Of a DNA stretch of 64,000 bases, positions 45,157 through 54,173 are shown in pieces. The stretch lies in contig NZ_JAHIAB010000005.1 of the NCBI RefSeq assembly GCF_018760365.1, positions 186,001 to 250,000 on the forward strand. Direction: 5' to 3'. The translations under genes and the position numbers were made by a program. The notes below the pieces were generated by a model. It was not told the origin of the DNA and did not search any database. It was given only the letters and a program-made list of their open reading frames with translations. Origin of the DNA: Pseudooceanicola endophyticus. Lineage in GTDB: Bacteria > Pseudomonadota > Alphaproteobacteria > Rhodobacterales > Rhodobacteraceae. Numbering within the stretch: the first letter of the stretch is position 1; each line of letters starts with the position of its first letter.

Positions 45157-46569
45157 TCAGCGGGGCAGCAGCGCGCCGGGGTTCATCAGCCCCTCGGGGT
45201 CGAAGGCCAGGCGCAGGCGCTGCATCATCTCGATCTTCAGCGGGTCGACCAGCCTTGCCATCTCGGAGGTCAGCTTGCGCCCGATGCCATGCTCGGCCGA
45301 GAAGCTGCCGCCGAAACGCGCGGCGACGTCGTGGATCGCCTCCTCGACCTCGATCTCCTTGGCCTCGGCATCGGGAAAGCGGGCCCAGGCCTCGAAGGGG
45401 AACATCACGATGTAATGCACGTTGCCGTCGGCCATGTGGCACACGATGCAGCGCTCGGCCTCGGGGAAGCGTTCGGCGGTGACGGCATCGGCGGCGGCGA
45501 TGAAACCCGGGATGGCCGAGGGCCGCACCGAGGTGTCCAGCACCACGCCGATGCCGTTCAGCTTGTTCGCCTCGGTCACCGAATGGCGGAAATGCCAGAT
45601 CTCGGCGCCCTGCTTCTCGTTCTGGGCGATGATTGCATCGCGGACCAGCCCGTCCTCGAAGATCCCGGCCAGCACCTCTTCCAGCTGTCCGCTCAGGGCG
45701 CTGTCGCTGCCGTTGCCGGCGATCTCGACCATCAGCGAATAGGCCGGGGCGGTGTCGAAGGGCAGCCGGTTGCCGGGGACATGGGCCAGCACGTAAAGCG
45801 CCTCGTTGCGGTCGATCAGTTCCAGCGCCTCGACGGTGGTGCCGAAGGCGGCGCGGATGCGGGCGCCGGCCTCCAGTGCCGCCTCGGGGGTGTCGAGTGC
45901 CAGCCAGGCATGGGCGCGCGCATTCATCCGGGGGTGCAGGCGCAGCACGGCGCCGGTCACCAGGCCCAGCGTGCCCTCGGCGCCGCAGAAAAGCTGCGAC
46001 AGGGGATAGCCGGTGTTGTCCTTGCGCAGCCCCTTCATGTCCGAGAACACCTGCCCATCGGCCAGAACCACTTCGACCCCGGCCACCAGATCGCGCATCG
46101 CGCCATAGCGGAACACCGCCGTGCCGCCCGCATTGGTGGAGATCAGGCCGCCGATCTGGGCCGTGCCCTCGGCACCCAGGTGCAGCGGGAACTGCAGCCC
46201 GAGCGCCTCGGCGGCGGCGTGGACCTCGGTCAGGGTCATGCCGGCATCGACGCTCAGCAGGCCCGAGCCCGCATCCGCCTCGCGCATCCGGTTCAGCCGG
46301 CGCAGCGCGATGACGACGCCCCTGCGCGGCACCGCGCCGTAACACAGCCCGGTGTTGCCGCCCTGGGGAAAGACCGGCAGGCCCGCCCCGGTCACCGCGC
46401 GCACGGTGGCGGCGGCTTCCTCGACCGTGGCGGGCAGGGCCACGGCCAGGGCCGTGCCGGTGCGCCGGTCGCGGAAATCGGTGACGAAGGGGGCGATCTC
46501 GGAGGGCTCGGTCAGCAGGCCGCGCGGCCCGAGGATCCCCAGAAGCGTCGAAAGAAGTGCGTCGGACAT
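45157..46569 (-). CDS. FAD-linked 2-hydroxyacid dehydrogenase (GlcD / D-2-hydroxyglutarate type)
   Basis: This 470-residue flavoprotein has the FAD-binding type 4 domain (VFPQGGNTGLCYGAVPRRGVVIALRRLNRM and LGAEGTAQIGGLISTNAGGT) and the FAD-oxidase C-terminal domain, with ligand histidines in CHMADGNVHYIVMFP and SAEHGIGR. The family oxidises D-lactate, glycolate or D-2-hydroxyglutarate. It is the last gene of the second TRAP operon, so its main substrate probably derives from the imported acid. It could also oxidise D-2-hydroxyglutarate made by HglS. Confidence 0.84.
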   Translation of the reverse strand: MSDALLSTLLGILGPRGLLTEPSEIAPFVTDFRDRRTGTALAVALPATVEEAAATVRAVTGAGLPVFPQGGNTGLCYGAVPRRGVVIALRRLNRMREADAGSGLLSVDAGMTLTEVHAAAEALGLQFPLHLGAEGTAQIGGLISTNAGGTAVFRYGAMRDLVAGVEVVLADGQVFSDMKGLRKDNTGYPLSQLFCGAEGTLGLVTGAVLRLHPRMNARAHAWLALDTPEAALEAGARIRAAFGTTVEALELIDRNEALYVLAHVPGNRLPFDTAPAYSLMVEIAGNGSDSALSGQLEEVLAGIFEDGLVRDAIIAQNEKQGAEIWHFRHSVTEANKLNGIGVVLDTSVRPSAIPGFIAAADAVTAERFPEAERCIVCHMADGNVHYIVMFPFEAWARFPDAEAKEIEVEEAIHDVAARFGGSFSAEHGIGRKLTSEMARLVDPLKIEMMQRLRLAFDPEGLMNPGALLPR

Positions 46570-46584
46570 GCTGTGCGTTCCGCC

Positions 46585-47487
46585 TCAGGCCAGTTCGGTT
46601 TCCAGCGGCAGGTCGGGCAGCACCGCGCTCAGCATCGCCATGGTTTCCGCCGAGGGTTCGGTCAGGGGCAGGCGCACGCCGCCCATGTCGTGACCGGCCA
46701 TCTTCATGATCTGCTTCAGCGGACCGGGGTTGGTCTCACGGTAGATGGCGGCCAGCGCGGCGTCGACCCGGTACTGCATCTCCAGCGCGCCGCGCAGATC
46801 GCCGGAACGGGCCTTGCGGAAGACCTCCAGCCAGAAGGTCGGGAACAGCGAGGCCGAGGCCAGCACGCCCCCCGTCGCCCCGGCAGCGACATGGGTGGCA
46901 AACAGCGGCTCCTCGCCCGAGAGCACGGCCAGCTTGTCGCCGACCTCGCGCAGCACGGCCAGGAAGGTGGGCATGTCGTAGCTGGAATACTTCATGCCGA
47001 TGATGGAGCCGTCTTCGGCCATGCCGGCATAGGTTTCGGCGGTCAGGGCGGCATTGGTGCGGCGCGGGATCTCGTAGGCCATCAGCGGCACGTCGATCGC
47101 CTCGCGGTAGCGGGCGAAATAGGCGCGCATCCCCTCCTGGGGACCGACGGCGTAGAACGGGGTCACCAGCATCAGGCCGGCAGCACCTGCGGCGGTGAAA
47201 TCGCGCCCCGCCTCCAGCGCGTCGCCGTAGCCGGTGGCCAGCACGCCGGGCAGCACCGGTTTGCCCCCGGCGGCCTCGACGCAGGCCGAGACGATGCCGG
47301 CGCGTTCGCCGCGGGTCAGCGTCGGGTATTCCCCGGTGCCGCCGATCGGCACGATGCCGGAGGCCCCGGCGGCGATCTGGCGCCCGACCAGCGCCTGCAG
47401 CGCCGGGTAGTCCACGGCACCGTCGGCGTCGAAGGGGGTCACGATGGCGGTGAACAGGCCTTCGAGGGAGGATTTGTCGATAGTCAT
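46585..47487 (-). CDS. DapA/NanA-family aldolase or dehydratase
   Basis: This 300-residue barrel enzyme has the Schiff-base lysine in IGMKYSSYD and the tyrosine in PLMAYEIPRRTN. Its carboxylate-binding motif is IGGTGEYPTL instead of the GTTGE of dihydrodipicolinate synthase. It is therefore a catabolic relative acting on a 2-oxo acid, not necessarily DapA. It lies between TRAP dctM and the FAD dehydrogenase, so the three probably degrade one imported sugar acid or hydroxy acid. Confidence 0.82.
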   Translation of the reverse strand: MTIDKSSLEGLFTAIVTPFDADGAVDYPALQALVGRQIAAGASGIVPIGGTGEYPTLTRGERAGIVSACVEAAGGKPVLPGVLATGYGDALEAGRDFTAAGAAGLMLVTPFYAVGPQEGMRAYFARYREAIDVPLMAYEIPRRTNAALTAETYAGMAEDGSIIGMKYSSYDMPTFLAVLREVGDKLAVLSGEEPLFATHVAAGATGGVLASASLFPTFWLEVFRKARSGDLRGALEMQYRVDAALAAIYRETNPGPLKQIMKMAGHDMGGVRLPLTEPSAETMAMLSAVLPDLPLETELA

Positions 47488-47524
47488 GGGTATTGTCCTT
47501 GACGGAGTTCAGGAGGGGGAGGGG

Positions 47525-48826
47525 TCAGTGGAAGCCGAACAGTTTCGGCAGCGTCAGAGAGATCGCCGGCACGTAGGTGACCAGCAGCAGCACCACGAGG
47601 TTCGACAGCAGGAAGGGGATGCTGGCGCGCACGATGGCGGCAAGCGACACCCCCGAGATCGAGGAGCCGAGATAGAGCGCCAGCCCGTAGGGCGGTGTCA
47701 TCAGACCGATCATCACGTTCATCACCATGATCACGCCGAAATGCACCGGATCGACGCCCATGGAGGCCAGCAGCGGCGTGAACAGCGGCGCAAAGAGCAG
47801 CAGCTGCACCGAGTCGCCGATCCACAGCCCGTTGATCAGGAAGAAGAGGTTCAGCGCCAGCAGCAGGGCCCAGGGCGCCAGGTCGTAATGCGTCACCAGC
47901 TCCTGAAGCTGCACCGGCAGCCGTTCGTTGGCCAGGATCCACGAGATGATCGTGGCGAAGCCGACGATCAGGTAGACCGAGGCCGAGGTCCGCGCCGAGC
48001 GGTCCAGGATTTCCCACAGCTTCTTCAGGGTCAGGGTGCGGTAGGCGCAGAACCCCACCAGCATCGCGTAGATCACCGCGACGGAGGCGGCCTCGGTGGC
48101 GGTGAAGATGCCCGAGATGATCCCGCCGATGATGATCAGCGGCATGAAGATCGCGAAGAAGGCGTTGTAGAAGATGCCGAGCGCCTTGGCGAAGGTCAGG
48201 TTCCTGATCGGGTTGGCGTTGTAGCCGTGCTTGCGGGCCAGCACGAAGACGACCGCCATCTGGCCGAGGCCCAGCATCAGGCCGGGCACCGCGCCCGCCA
48301 GGAACAGCGCCGCGACCGAGGTGTTGGTCAGCGCCGAGAAGATGATCAGCGGGATCGAGGGCGGGATGATCGGCCCCTGGATCGCCGAGCTGACGGTGAG
48401 CGCGGCCGAGAAGTCCTTGCGGTAGCCGTCCTTCTCCATCATCTCGATCTCGACCGGACCGAGGGCGGAGATATCGGCCAGCGCCGATCCCGAGACGCCC
48501 GAGAACATCATGGATCCCACGACGTTCACATAGGCCAGGCCGCCGCGCAGCCTTCCGACCATCAGCCGGGACAGGTTGACCAGCCGGTCCGTCATGCCCA
48601 CCGCGCTCATGATCTCTCCGGCGACGATGAACAGCGGGATCGACAGCCAGATGAAGACGTCCATCCCGGTGAAGAACTTGTGGGCGTAGATGTCGAGCAT
48701 GGCGGTCATGCCCGGCTTGACGAAGAAGTAGGCCAGGCCGGCAAAGCCGATGGCGAAGATGACCGGGCTGCCGAGGAACATCAGCAGCAGCAGGAGCCCG
48801 ATGATGATGAGAAGGGGGTGATCCAA
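47525..48826 (-). CDS. dctM: TRAP transporter large subunit (DctM), TTG start
   Basis: This 433-residue membrane protein has MMFSGVSGSALADISALGPVEIEMM, GPIIPPSIPLIIFSAL and MTPPYGLALYLGSSISGVSL, the DctM signatures. No ATG or GTG is available at the N-terminus; TTG 48826 follows GGAG by 8 bases, just 2 bases after the dctQ stop, and gives MDHPLLIIIGLLLLL. It forms the carrier with the upstream dctQ product. Confidence 0.87.
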   Translation of the reverse strand: MDHPLLIIIGLLLLLMFLGSPVIFAIGFAGLAYFFVKPGMTAMLDIYAHKFFTGMDVFIWLSIPLFIVAGEIMSAVGMTDRLVNLSRLMVGRLRGGLAYVNVVGSMMFSGVSGSALADISALGPVEIEMMEKDGYRKDFSAALTVSSAIQGPIIPPSIPLIIFSALTNTSVAALFLAGAVPGLMLGLGQMAVVFVLARKHGYNANPIRNLTFAKALGIFYNAFFAIFMPLIIIGGIISGIFTATEAASVAVIYAMLVGFCAYRTLTLKKLWEILDRSARTSASVYLIVGFATIISWILANERLPVQLQELVTHYDLAPWALLLALNLFFLINGLWIGDSVQLLLFAPLFTPLLASMGVDPVHFGVIMVMNVMIGLMTPPYGLALYLGSSISGVSLAAIVRASIPFLLSNLVVLLLVTYVPAISLTLPKLFGFH

Positions 48827-48828
48827 GA

Positions 48829-49344
48829 TCAGATCTCCGCGTTGAGGATGGAGGGGTCTGCGCGCCGGGGGCCGCGCAGGATGTCCTGCAGGGCGGCCAC
48901 CAGCATGTGGAACATCATCAGCCCCGCGCCGACCGGCACGGCGAGGTAGATCCAGTAGAAGGAGATCCCCAGCGTCACCGCCTGGCGGCGGGCACCGAAC
49001 AGCGCGTTCTCGTATCCCTTCCAGACCATCACCCCCAGCAGCATGGCCAGCAGGACCCGGAACAGAATGTTGCGCCACAGCAGCAGGCGTTCCGGCCAGA
49101 ACCGGTCGAAGAAGTCGACCCGGACCAGCTGGTCATCCTTCACCAGCAGGCTGCCAGCCAGCATGACCACCCAGATCATCAGGTAGCGGGACATTTCCTC
49201 GGGCCAGGGCAGGGTGCTGCTGAAGCCGTAGCGCAGGACCACCTGCACGAAGAGGACAAGGGCGATGGCGATCAGGCAGAGCCGCGCCAGCACGGATGCC
49301 ACGGCCCCGAGCAGGCCGGCGATGCGTTCGACGAAAATGAGCAT
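48829..49344 (-). CDS. dctQ: TRAP transporter small subunit (DctQ)
   Basis: This 171-residue protein has four hydrophobic segments with FVQVVLRYGFSSTLPWPEEMSRYLMIWVVMLAGSLLVKDDQLVRVDFF, the typical DctQ core. It lies between dctP and dctM. A large hairpin separates it from dctP. The substrate is unknown. Confidence 0.87.
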   Translation of the reverse strand: MLIFVERIAGLLGAVASVLARLCLIAIALVLFVQVVLRYGFSSTLPWPEEMSRYLMIWVVMLAGSLLVKDDQLVRVDFFDRFWPERLLLWRNILFRVLLAMLLGVMVWKGYENALFGARRQAVTLGISFYWIYLAVPVGAGLMMFHMLVAALQDILRGPRRADPSILNAEI

Positions 49345-49365
49345 GAGGTCTCCGGAAAGGGGGCG

Positions 49366-49396
49366 ACCGGGACGCGGGCTGGGCCCGCGTCCCGGT
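49366..49396 (-). terminator. Perfect 14-base hairpin between dctP and dctQ
   Basis: ACCGGGACGCGGGC (49366-49379) and GCCCGCGTCCCGGT (49383-49396) are perfect arms with a TGG loop. No T run follows on the minus strand, so it looks like a message-protecting or attenuating element. The first TRAP operon has a hairpin at the same place (26996-27020). Confidence 0.7.
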
Positions 49397-49402
49397 GCGG
49401 TC

Positions 49403-50428
49403 TCACTGTGCCTGGGCTTCGGCGACGGCGGCCTTCAGCTCGTCGATGACGTCCTCGCCGACCTTCTCGGCCAGCAGGTCGGCAACAGGCTTCTGGGCGG
49501 CATCGACGAATTGCTGGAACTCGGCCGGGGTCGGCTGGTAGATTTCCACGCCGGCCTTGCGCATCTGCGCCAGGTCCTGGCTTTCCTTGGCGGTGATTAC
49601 CCCCAGCATGGCGAAGGTGGCTTCCTCGTTGGCGGCCTTGAAGGCGGCCTTGTCCTCGTCCGACAGAGACTGCCAGTAATCCTCGTTGATGGTGATCAGC
49701 ACCATGTTCACCAGGTGGTGGTCCAGCGTGTAGTACTTCTGCACTTCCTGGAGGTTCGCCATCAGCATCGTGTAGGGCGCGTTTTCCTGGCCATCGACGA
49801 CGCCGGTCTGCAGGGCGCTGTAAAGTTCGCTCCAGGCGATGGGCGTCGGCGAGGCGCCAAGGGATTCAACCATCTTGACGTGGATCGGCACCTGCTGGGT
49901 GCGGATCTTCATGCCCTTCATGTCCTCGGGCGTCTTGATCTGCTTGGTCGAGGACGAGAAGTTGCGGAAGGCGGTGGGCAGGTAGGACAGGATGCGGATG
50001 CCCGACTGCTCGGCGATCTGGTCGGCCAGTTTCTGGCCGAAGGGACCGTTCATCACCTTGCGCGCCACGGCGAGCGAGGGGAAGCTGTAGGGCAGTTCCA
50101 GCACCGAGGCGACCGGCGCATAGGCCGCGAGGTGCCCGGCCCCGAGGCCGCCCACCATCTGCAGCGAACCGCGGGCGTTCTGCTCGGCCAGGGATTCCAG
50201 GTCGCCCAGCTGGCCGTTGGGGAAGACCTGGACCTCGTACTTGCCGGCGGTCGCGGTTTCCAGCGCGTTCGAGAAGACCTCCGTATAGGTCCAGTAGGGG
50301 TTCTTGAGCAGGTCCCCTTCGCCGTCGACATGGGCGAAACGCACCACGTCGGCTTGTGCCAAGACCGGCAGGGCGGACAGGAGAAGGGCGGCGACGGCGC
50401 GGCGGCCGAACGTGGAAAGCTTTGTCAT
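49403..50428 (-). CDS. dctP: TRAP transporter solute-binding protein
   Basis: This 341-residue periplasmic protein has a signal peptide (TKLSTFGRRAVAALLLSALPVLAQA, cleavage near residue 26). The DctP fold shows FPNGQLGDLESLAEQNARGSLQM, the arginine segment MKGMKIRTQQVP and LYSALQTGVVDGQENAP. It is first in the operon, with a divergent XRE-cupin gene upstream. The ligand is unknown; the DapA-like and FAD enzymes downstream suggest an organic acid or sugar acid. Confidence 0.9.
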   Translation of the reverse strand: MTKLSTFGRRAVAALLLSALPVLAQADVVRFAHVDGEGDLLKNPYWTYTEVFSNALETATAGKYEVQVFPNGQLGDLESLAEQNARGSLQMVGGLGAGHLAAYAPVASVLELPYSFPSLAVARKVMNGPFGQKLADQIAEQSGIRILSYLPTAFRNFSSSTKQIKTPEDMKGMKIRTQQVPIHVKMVESLGASPTPIAWSELYSALQTGVVDGQENAPYTMLMANLQEVQKYYTLDHHLVNMVLITINEDYWQSLSDEDKAAFKAANEEATFAMLGVITAKESQDLAQMRKAGVEIYQPTPAEFQQFVDAAQKPVADLLAEKVGEDVIDELKAAVAEAQAQ

Positions 50429-50522
50429 TCTGGGTCCTGTTGGTCATTTTTGTTGGTTCACGGCGCTGCGTGCGGCCCGTGACTGGGGCCAAGCTTTCCG
50501 AAGAATCCCCTATCGTCAATTC

Positions 50523-50669
50523 TTTTATCGTATCCGATATTTTTCCCTCATCCTGTTCCGGACCGCAGTCGGCGAAGCGATGAACCTGCAAAACAAAGGT
50601 GAAATTTCGGCGGTACAGGCGCTTTCGCGCGCTGCGGCATCGCAACGTCTTGTAGATTTTATCGCATAG
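50523..50669. promoter_or_regulatory. Repeated TTTTATCG elements in the divergent TRAP/regulator region
   Basis: TTTTATCGTATCC (50523-50535) and TTTTATCGCATAG (50657-50669) share ten of their first eleven bases, and a further TATCGT is at 50511. The first is part of an imperfect inverted repeat TATCG-N4-CGATA (50526-50539). They lie in an AT-rich 322-base gap between dctP and the regulator and are candidate operators. Nothing else is seen in the gap. Confidence 0.45.
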
Positions 50670-50750
50670 TGGAATGTTGGCATGATCCGTAAAAACCGCC
50701 GCTCGCGGCGGGGATGTCGCAAATTTAAGCAAACCTGTCAGGAGCAGCAG

Positions 50751-51383
50751 ATGGCCGGGGCCAATTCAGCACTTATCAGCCAGTCGGAGCTTTTCGCGCC
50801 CGCCCGCACGACAGTCTCCACGGACGATGTCGCTGATCGAATCGTCGCGATCCGAAAGGCCCGCGGGCTGACGCTTCAGGACTGTGCCAAGATCACCGGC
50901 GTCTCGACCTCGGCTTTGTCGAAGATCGAGCGGCGCGACCTGTCGCCGACCCTGACGACGCTGCAGAAGATCGCCTCGGGTCTGGAGATCGACCTCGCCG
51001 AGCTGTTGTCCTCGAGCCGGCCCAACGTGCCCTCGCAGGGGCGCCGGGCGGTGTCGCGGGCGGCGGATCAGTCCAGCACCCGGGAACTGCTGTCGCGCAC
51101 CTGCGAGAACATCCTGCTGTGCAACGACCTGCGCGACAAGCGCATGGTGCCGGCGCGCACCCGGGTCACCGCGCGCAGCACCGACGAATATCCCGACTGG
51201 CCCAGCTCTGACGCCGAGATCTTCGTCTTCGTGCTTTCGGGGCGGATGCAGCTGCACACCCGGATCTACGAGCCGCTGGAGCTGGGGCCGGGGGATTCCG
51301 TCTACTACGACGCCAGCGGAGAGCATTGCTGGACCTCGGTCGGCCCCGAGGATGCCGAGGTGCTCTGGCTGGTGACGCCCTGA
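50751..51383 (+). CDS. XRE-family regulator with C-terminal cupin domain
   Basis: This 210-residue protein has an XRE helix-turn-helix (RIVAIRKARGLTLQDCAKITGVSTSALSKIERRDLSPTLTTLQKIASGLEIDLAELL) followed by a small cupin (FVFVLSGRMQLHTRIYEPLELGPGDSVYYDASGEHCWTSVG) that usually binds the effector. ATG 50751 follows AGGAGC; the upstream in-frame ATG at 50682 lies in the regulatory region. The divergent layout suggests that it controls the TRAP operon. Confidence 0.86.
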   Translation: MAGANSALISQSELFAPARTTVSTDDVADRIVAIRKARGLTLQDCAKITGVSTSALSKIERRDLSPTLTTLQKIASGLEIDLAELLSSSRPNVPSQGRRAVSRAADQSSTRELLSRTCENILLCNDLRDKRMVPARTRVTARSTDEYPDWPSSDAEIFVFVLSGRMQLHTRIYEPLELGPGDSVYYDASGEHCWTSVGPEDAEVLWLVTP

Positions 51384-51419
51384 GGAAGGGCGCCCGGGGG
51401 GATCGCTCCGGACGCCGTT

Positions 51420-52190
51420 TCAGAACTCCAGGATCAGCTGTTGCGCGGGGGCGTGGATGGTCTGGTGATAGAAGGGGCTGCCGTCCTGGAAGCGGGTGCT
51501 GGCCTCGATCCGCAGCACCGGCATGTCCGGCGTCATGTCGAACATCGCCGCCTGGCGCAGCGACAGGGCCGCCGCCGAGACCCGGGTTTCGGGCTTCTGG
51601 GCCTGACGGCCCAGCACGCCCTCCAGGTAGCGCCTGAGATTGACACCCTCGAGTTCGGAAAGCTCGATATCGTCAATGTGAAGCAGGTCCGCCCTGAGGT
51701 ACATCTCGGCGCCCAGGCTGACGCCATCTCCGGACAATCTGCGGCGGATCACGGTATGGGTTCCGGGCCCCAGATGCGTGCTCCAGGGGCCGGTGTCGTT
51801 CGTGCGCAAAATCTCCAGCCGCGTGTCGGTGATCCGCAGCGGTCGGTCGGTCGCGCGCAGCCGGAAGCGGAAGTGCCAGATATTGGGGCCGATCGGTTCG
51901 CCATCGGCAACGCGGGTGCCGTCCCCGCGCCGCCGCAGGATCAGGCCAAGGTCCTGAAGCTGGCCGAGGGCGCTTTGCACCGTGCCGAGCGAGACCTGCA
52001 GGCGGCGGGCCAGCTCGGCCTCGGGGGGCAGGCGATCCCCGGGACCGACCAGGCGGTCCCGCAGCGCCGAAAGCAGGGCCTGGCGCAGGGCGCTGCGCTT
52101 GGTCTCGCGCGGGTTGCGTTCGCGTTCGCGCTCCATCCGCTCGCGCAGCGCGTCGCAAAGATCCGGGGCTTCGCTCGGGGGGGCTGTCAC
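51420..52190 (-). CDS. GntR-family regulator with UTRA effector domain
   Basis: This 256-residue protein has the GntR helix (ALRQALLSALRDRLVGPGDRLPPEAELARRLQVSLGTVQSALGQLQDLGLILRRRGDGTRV) and a UTRA/HutC ligand domain (SLGAEMYLRADLL, MPVLRIEASTRFQDGSPFYHQTIHAPAQQ). It starts at GTG 52190, overlapping the tctA stop by four bases, so the regulator is the last gene of the transporter operon. It probably responds to the transported acid. Confidence 0.85.
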   Translation of the reverse strand: MTAPPSEAPDLCDALRERMERERERNPRETKRSALRQALLSALRDRLVGPGDRLPPEAELARRLQVSLGTVQSALGQLQDLGLILRRRGDGTRVADGEPIGPNIWHFRFRLRATDRPLRITDTRLEILRTNDTGPWSTHLGPGTHTVIRRRLSGDGVSLGAEMYLRADLLHIDDIELSELEGVNLRRYLEGVLGRQAQKPETRVSAAALSLRQAAMFDMTPDMPVLRIEASTRFQDGSPFYHQTIHAPAQQLILEF

Positions 52191-53689
52191 GCGGCGCTGT
52201 CCTTCTTCCGACCGTTGCGGATGGCCCGCAGGACCACGGCGATGGCCAGCAGCAGGAAGATCGCGGCGACGGGGCTTTGCAGGATCTTCAGGCCGTCCAC
52301 CTGGTAAAGCAGCAGCGCCTGGCGCAGCGAGGTCTCGAACATGCTGCCCAGCAGGAAGCCGATCACGGTGCAGACCACCGAGATGCCGGCGCGGGTGAAC
52401 AGGATGCCGAGGCCGGCGCAGGCCAGCATGATGCCGACGTCCCAGAGCGACTGGTTGGGCAGGTAGATCCCGAAGATGCAGAACATCAGCACGGGCGGCA
52501 GGATCAGGCGGCGCGGGATGCGGGCGAACTGGACCCAGAGCGACAGGCCGGCGCGCCCGATGATCAGGTGCAGCAGGTTGGCCAGGATCATCGAGGCGAA
52601 GAGCCCGTAGATCAGGTCGCCATGCATCTGCAGCATGAAGGGGCCGGGGACGACGCCATGCATCACCAGCGCGCCGATCAGCAGGGCGGCGGCGATGTTG
52701 CCCGGAATGCCAAGGGCGATGGTGGGGATCAGGTTCGAGCCCACGACCGCGCTGTTGGCGCTTTCGGTGGCGACGATGCCCTCGGGGATGCCGGTGCCGA
52801 ACTTTTCGGGCGTCTTCGAGGCGCGCTTGGTGGCCGAGTAGGACAGGAAGGAGGCCAGCGTCACCCCGAGGCCCGGCAGCATCCCGACGAGGGATCCGGT
52901 AAGCGCGCCGCGCAGCAGGGTCTTCCAGTACGAGAAGAATTCGCGCGCGGGCAGGCGGCGGCCCTCCGGTGTGTCGGCCTGATTGGCGGCAAAATCGTCC
53001 TCGGCCCGGCCGCTGGCGAGGTCCGAAACCTGCATGACCACGGCTCCGAGGGCCAGAGCGCCGATGGCCAGCGCCGAAAGCGAAAGGCCGTCGTAAAGCT
53101 CGATATGGCCGAAGGTCATCCGCGGCGTGGAAGAGACCGGGTCAAGGCCGATGGTCGCCAGGAAGAGGCCGAAGAAGATCGCCAGGCCGCTTTTCAGCGG
53201 GCTGTCACCGGCGATCCCGGCGATCAGCGCGAAGGAGAACAGCAGGACGGCGGTGTATTCTACGGGGCCGAACTGCAGCGCGAAGCTGGCGAAGGGCACC
53301 ACGAGGACGATCAGCAGCAGATCCGAGAGCGTGTCGCCGGTGACCGAGGAGAAGAGCGCGAATTTCATGGCCCGGAAGGCCTGGCCCCTGCGCGCCATGG
53401 GATGGCCGTCCCAGGCGGTGGCGGCGGCTTCCGGAGAGCCGGGGGCATTCAGCAGGATGGCGGGGATGGCCCCGCCCGAGGTGCCGCCCTTGTTGACGCC
53501 GACGAGGAAGGCGATGGCGGCCAGCGGCGACATGTAGAAGGTCAGCGGGATCAGCACGGCCATGGCGGTGACGCTGCCCAGTCCCGGCAGGACGCCGATG
53601 ACGATGCCGAGGGTGATGCCGAAGGCGATGAACACCAGGTTCATCGGGGCGGCGGCGGCGGCAAGCGCGTGAAGGATCACATCGAACAT
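52187..53689 (-). CDS. tctA: Tripartite tricarboxylate transporter large subunit TctA
   Basis: This 500-residue polytopic protein has the TctA signatures IGVLPGLGSVTAMAVLIPLTFYMSP, GVNKGGTSGGAIPAILLNAPGSPEAAATAWDGHPMARRG and GMLPGLGVTLASFLSYSATKR. It is the translocating subunit of a TTT carrier. ATG 53689 begins the family N-terminus. Seven bases separate it from tctB. The ligand is unknown. Confidence 0.92.
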   Translation of the reverse strand: MFDVILHALAAAAAPMNLVFIAFGITLGIVIGVLPGLGSVTAMAVLIPLTFYMSPLAAIAFLVGVNKGGTSGGAIPAILLNAPGSPEAAATAWDGHPMARRGQAFRAMKFALFSSVTGDTLSDLLLIVLVVPFASFALQFGPVEYTAVLLFSFALIAGIAGDSPLKSGLAIFFGLFLATIGLDPVSSTPRMTFGHIELYDGLSLSALAIGALALGAVVMQVSDLASGRAEDDFAANQADTPEGRRLPAREFFSYWKTLLRGALTGSLVGMLPGLGVTLASFLSYSATKRASKTPEKFGTGIPEGIVATESANSAVVGSNLIPTIALGIPGNIAAALLIGALVMHGVVPGPFMLQMHGDLIYGLFASMILANLLHLIIGRAGLSLWVQFARIPRRLILPPVLMFCIFGIYLPNQSLWDVGIMLACAGLGILFTRAGISVVCTVIGFLLGSMFETSLRQALLLYQVDGLKILQSPVAAIFLLLAIAVVLRAIRNGRKKDSAA

Positions 53690-53696
53690 GGGGGCC

Positions 53697-54173
53697 TCAG
53701 GGAAGCTGGATGTAGAAGGCGTGCCAGGACAGCTGCTGGATCGCGACCGCAAGCAGGATCGAGCCCAGGGCGCAGAGCAGCAGGTGGCGACGCTGGCCGG
53801 CCAGAAGCATGGCGGCAAAGCAGGACAGGGCCCCGGTGACGATGAAGCCGGCGTAGGTCAGCAGCAGCAGGGTGGCCGTGGCCCAGACGGTCCAGGCCAG
53901 GGTCTCGCGCAGCAGGCGGGGGCCGGCATGGGGCACGCGGCGCAGCGCCCAGGCCCGGTTGCGGATCATCATGGCCAGTCCGAACAGGCCGACGACGGTG
54001 GCGGTCAGGGTCGGGAAGAAGCGCGGCGAAAGCTGCCCGGCATCCGCGGTCGGGGCGATCTGCGCCGGGATCATCCAGAAGACGCTCAGCAGCGCGCCGG
54101 CCACGGCCAGGGCCCCGATGAGGAAATCGAGGCGCCCCTGGGCGCCCCGATCCTGAGGGGAAGATCCACTCAT
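53697..54173 (-). CDS. tctB: Tripartite tricarboxylate transporter small subunit TctB
   Basis: This 158-residue protein has four hydrophobic helices and the TctB features (DFLIGALAVAGALLSVFWM, LSPRFFPTLTATVVGLFGLAMM). The start overlaps the tctC stop by four bases. It supports TctA in the membrane. Confidence 0.87.
   Translation of the reverse strand: MSGSSPQDRGAQGRLDFLIGALAVAGALLSVFWMIPAQIAPTADAGQLSPRFFPTLTATVVGLFGLAMMIRNRAWALRRVPHAGPRLLRETLAWTVWATATLLLLTYAGFIVTGALSCFAAMLLAGQRRHLLLCALGSILLAVAIQQLSWHAFYIQLP

Noticed and set aside
44872-47502. 876-residue open frame on the plus strand
   Set aside because: It lies opposite the FAD dehydrogenase and DapA-family genes, is Gly/Gln/His-rich and has no family features; a shadow frame.
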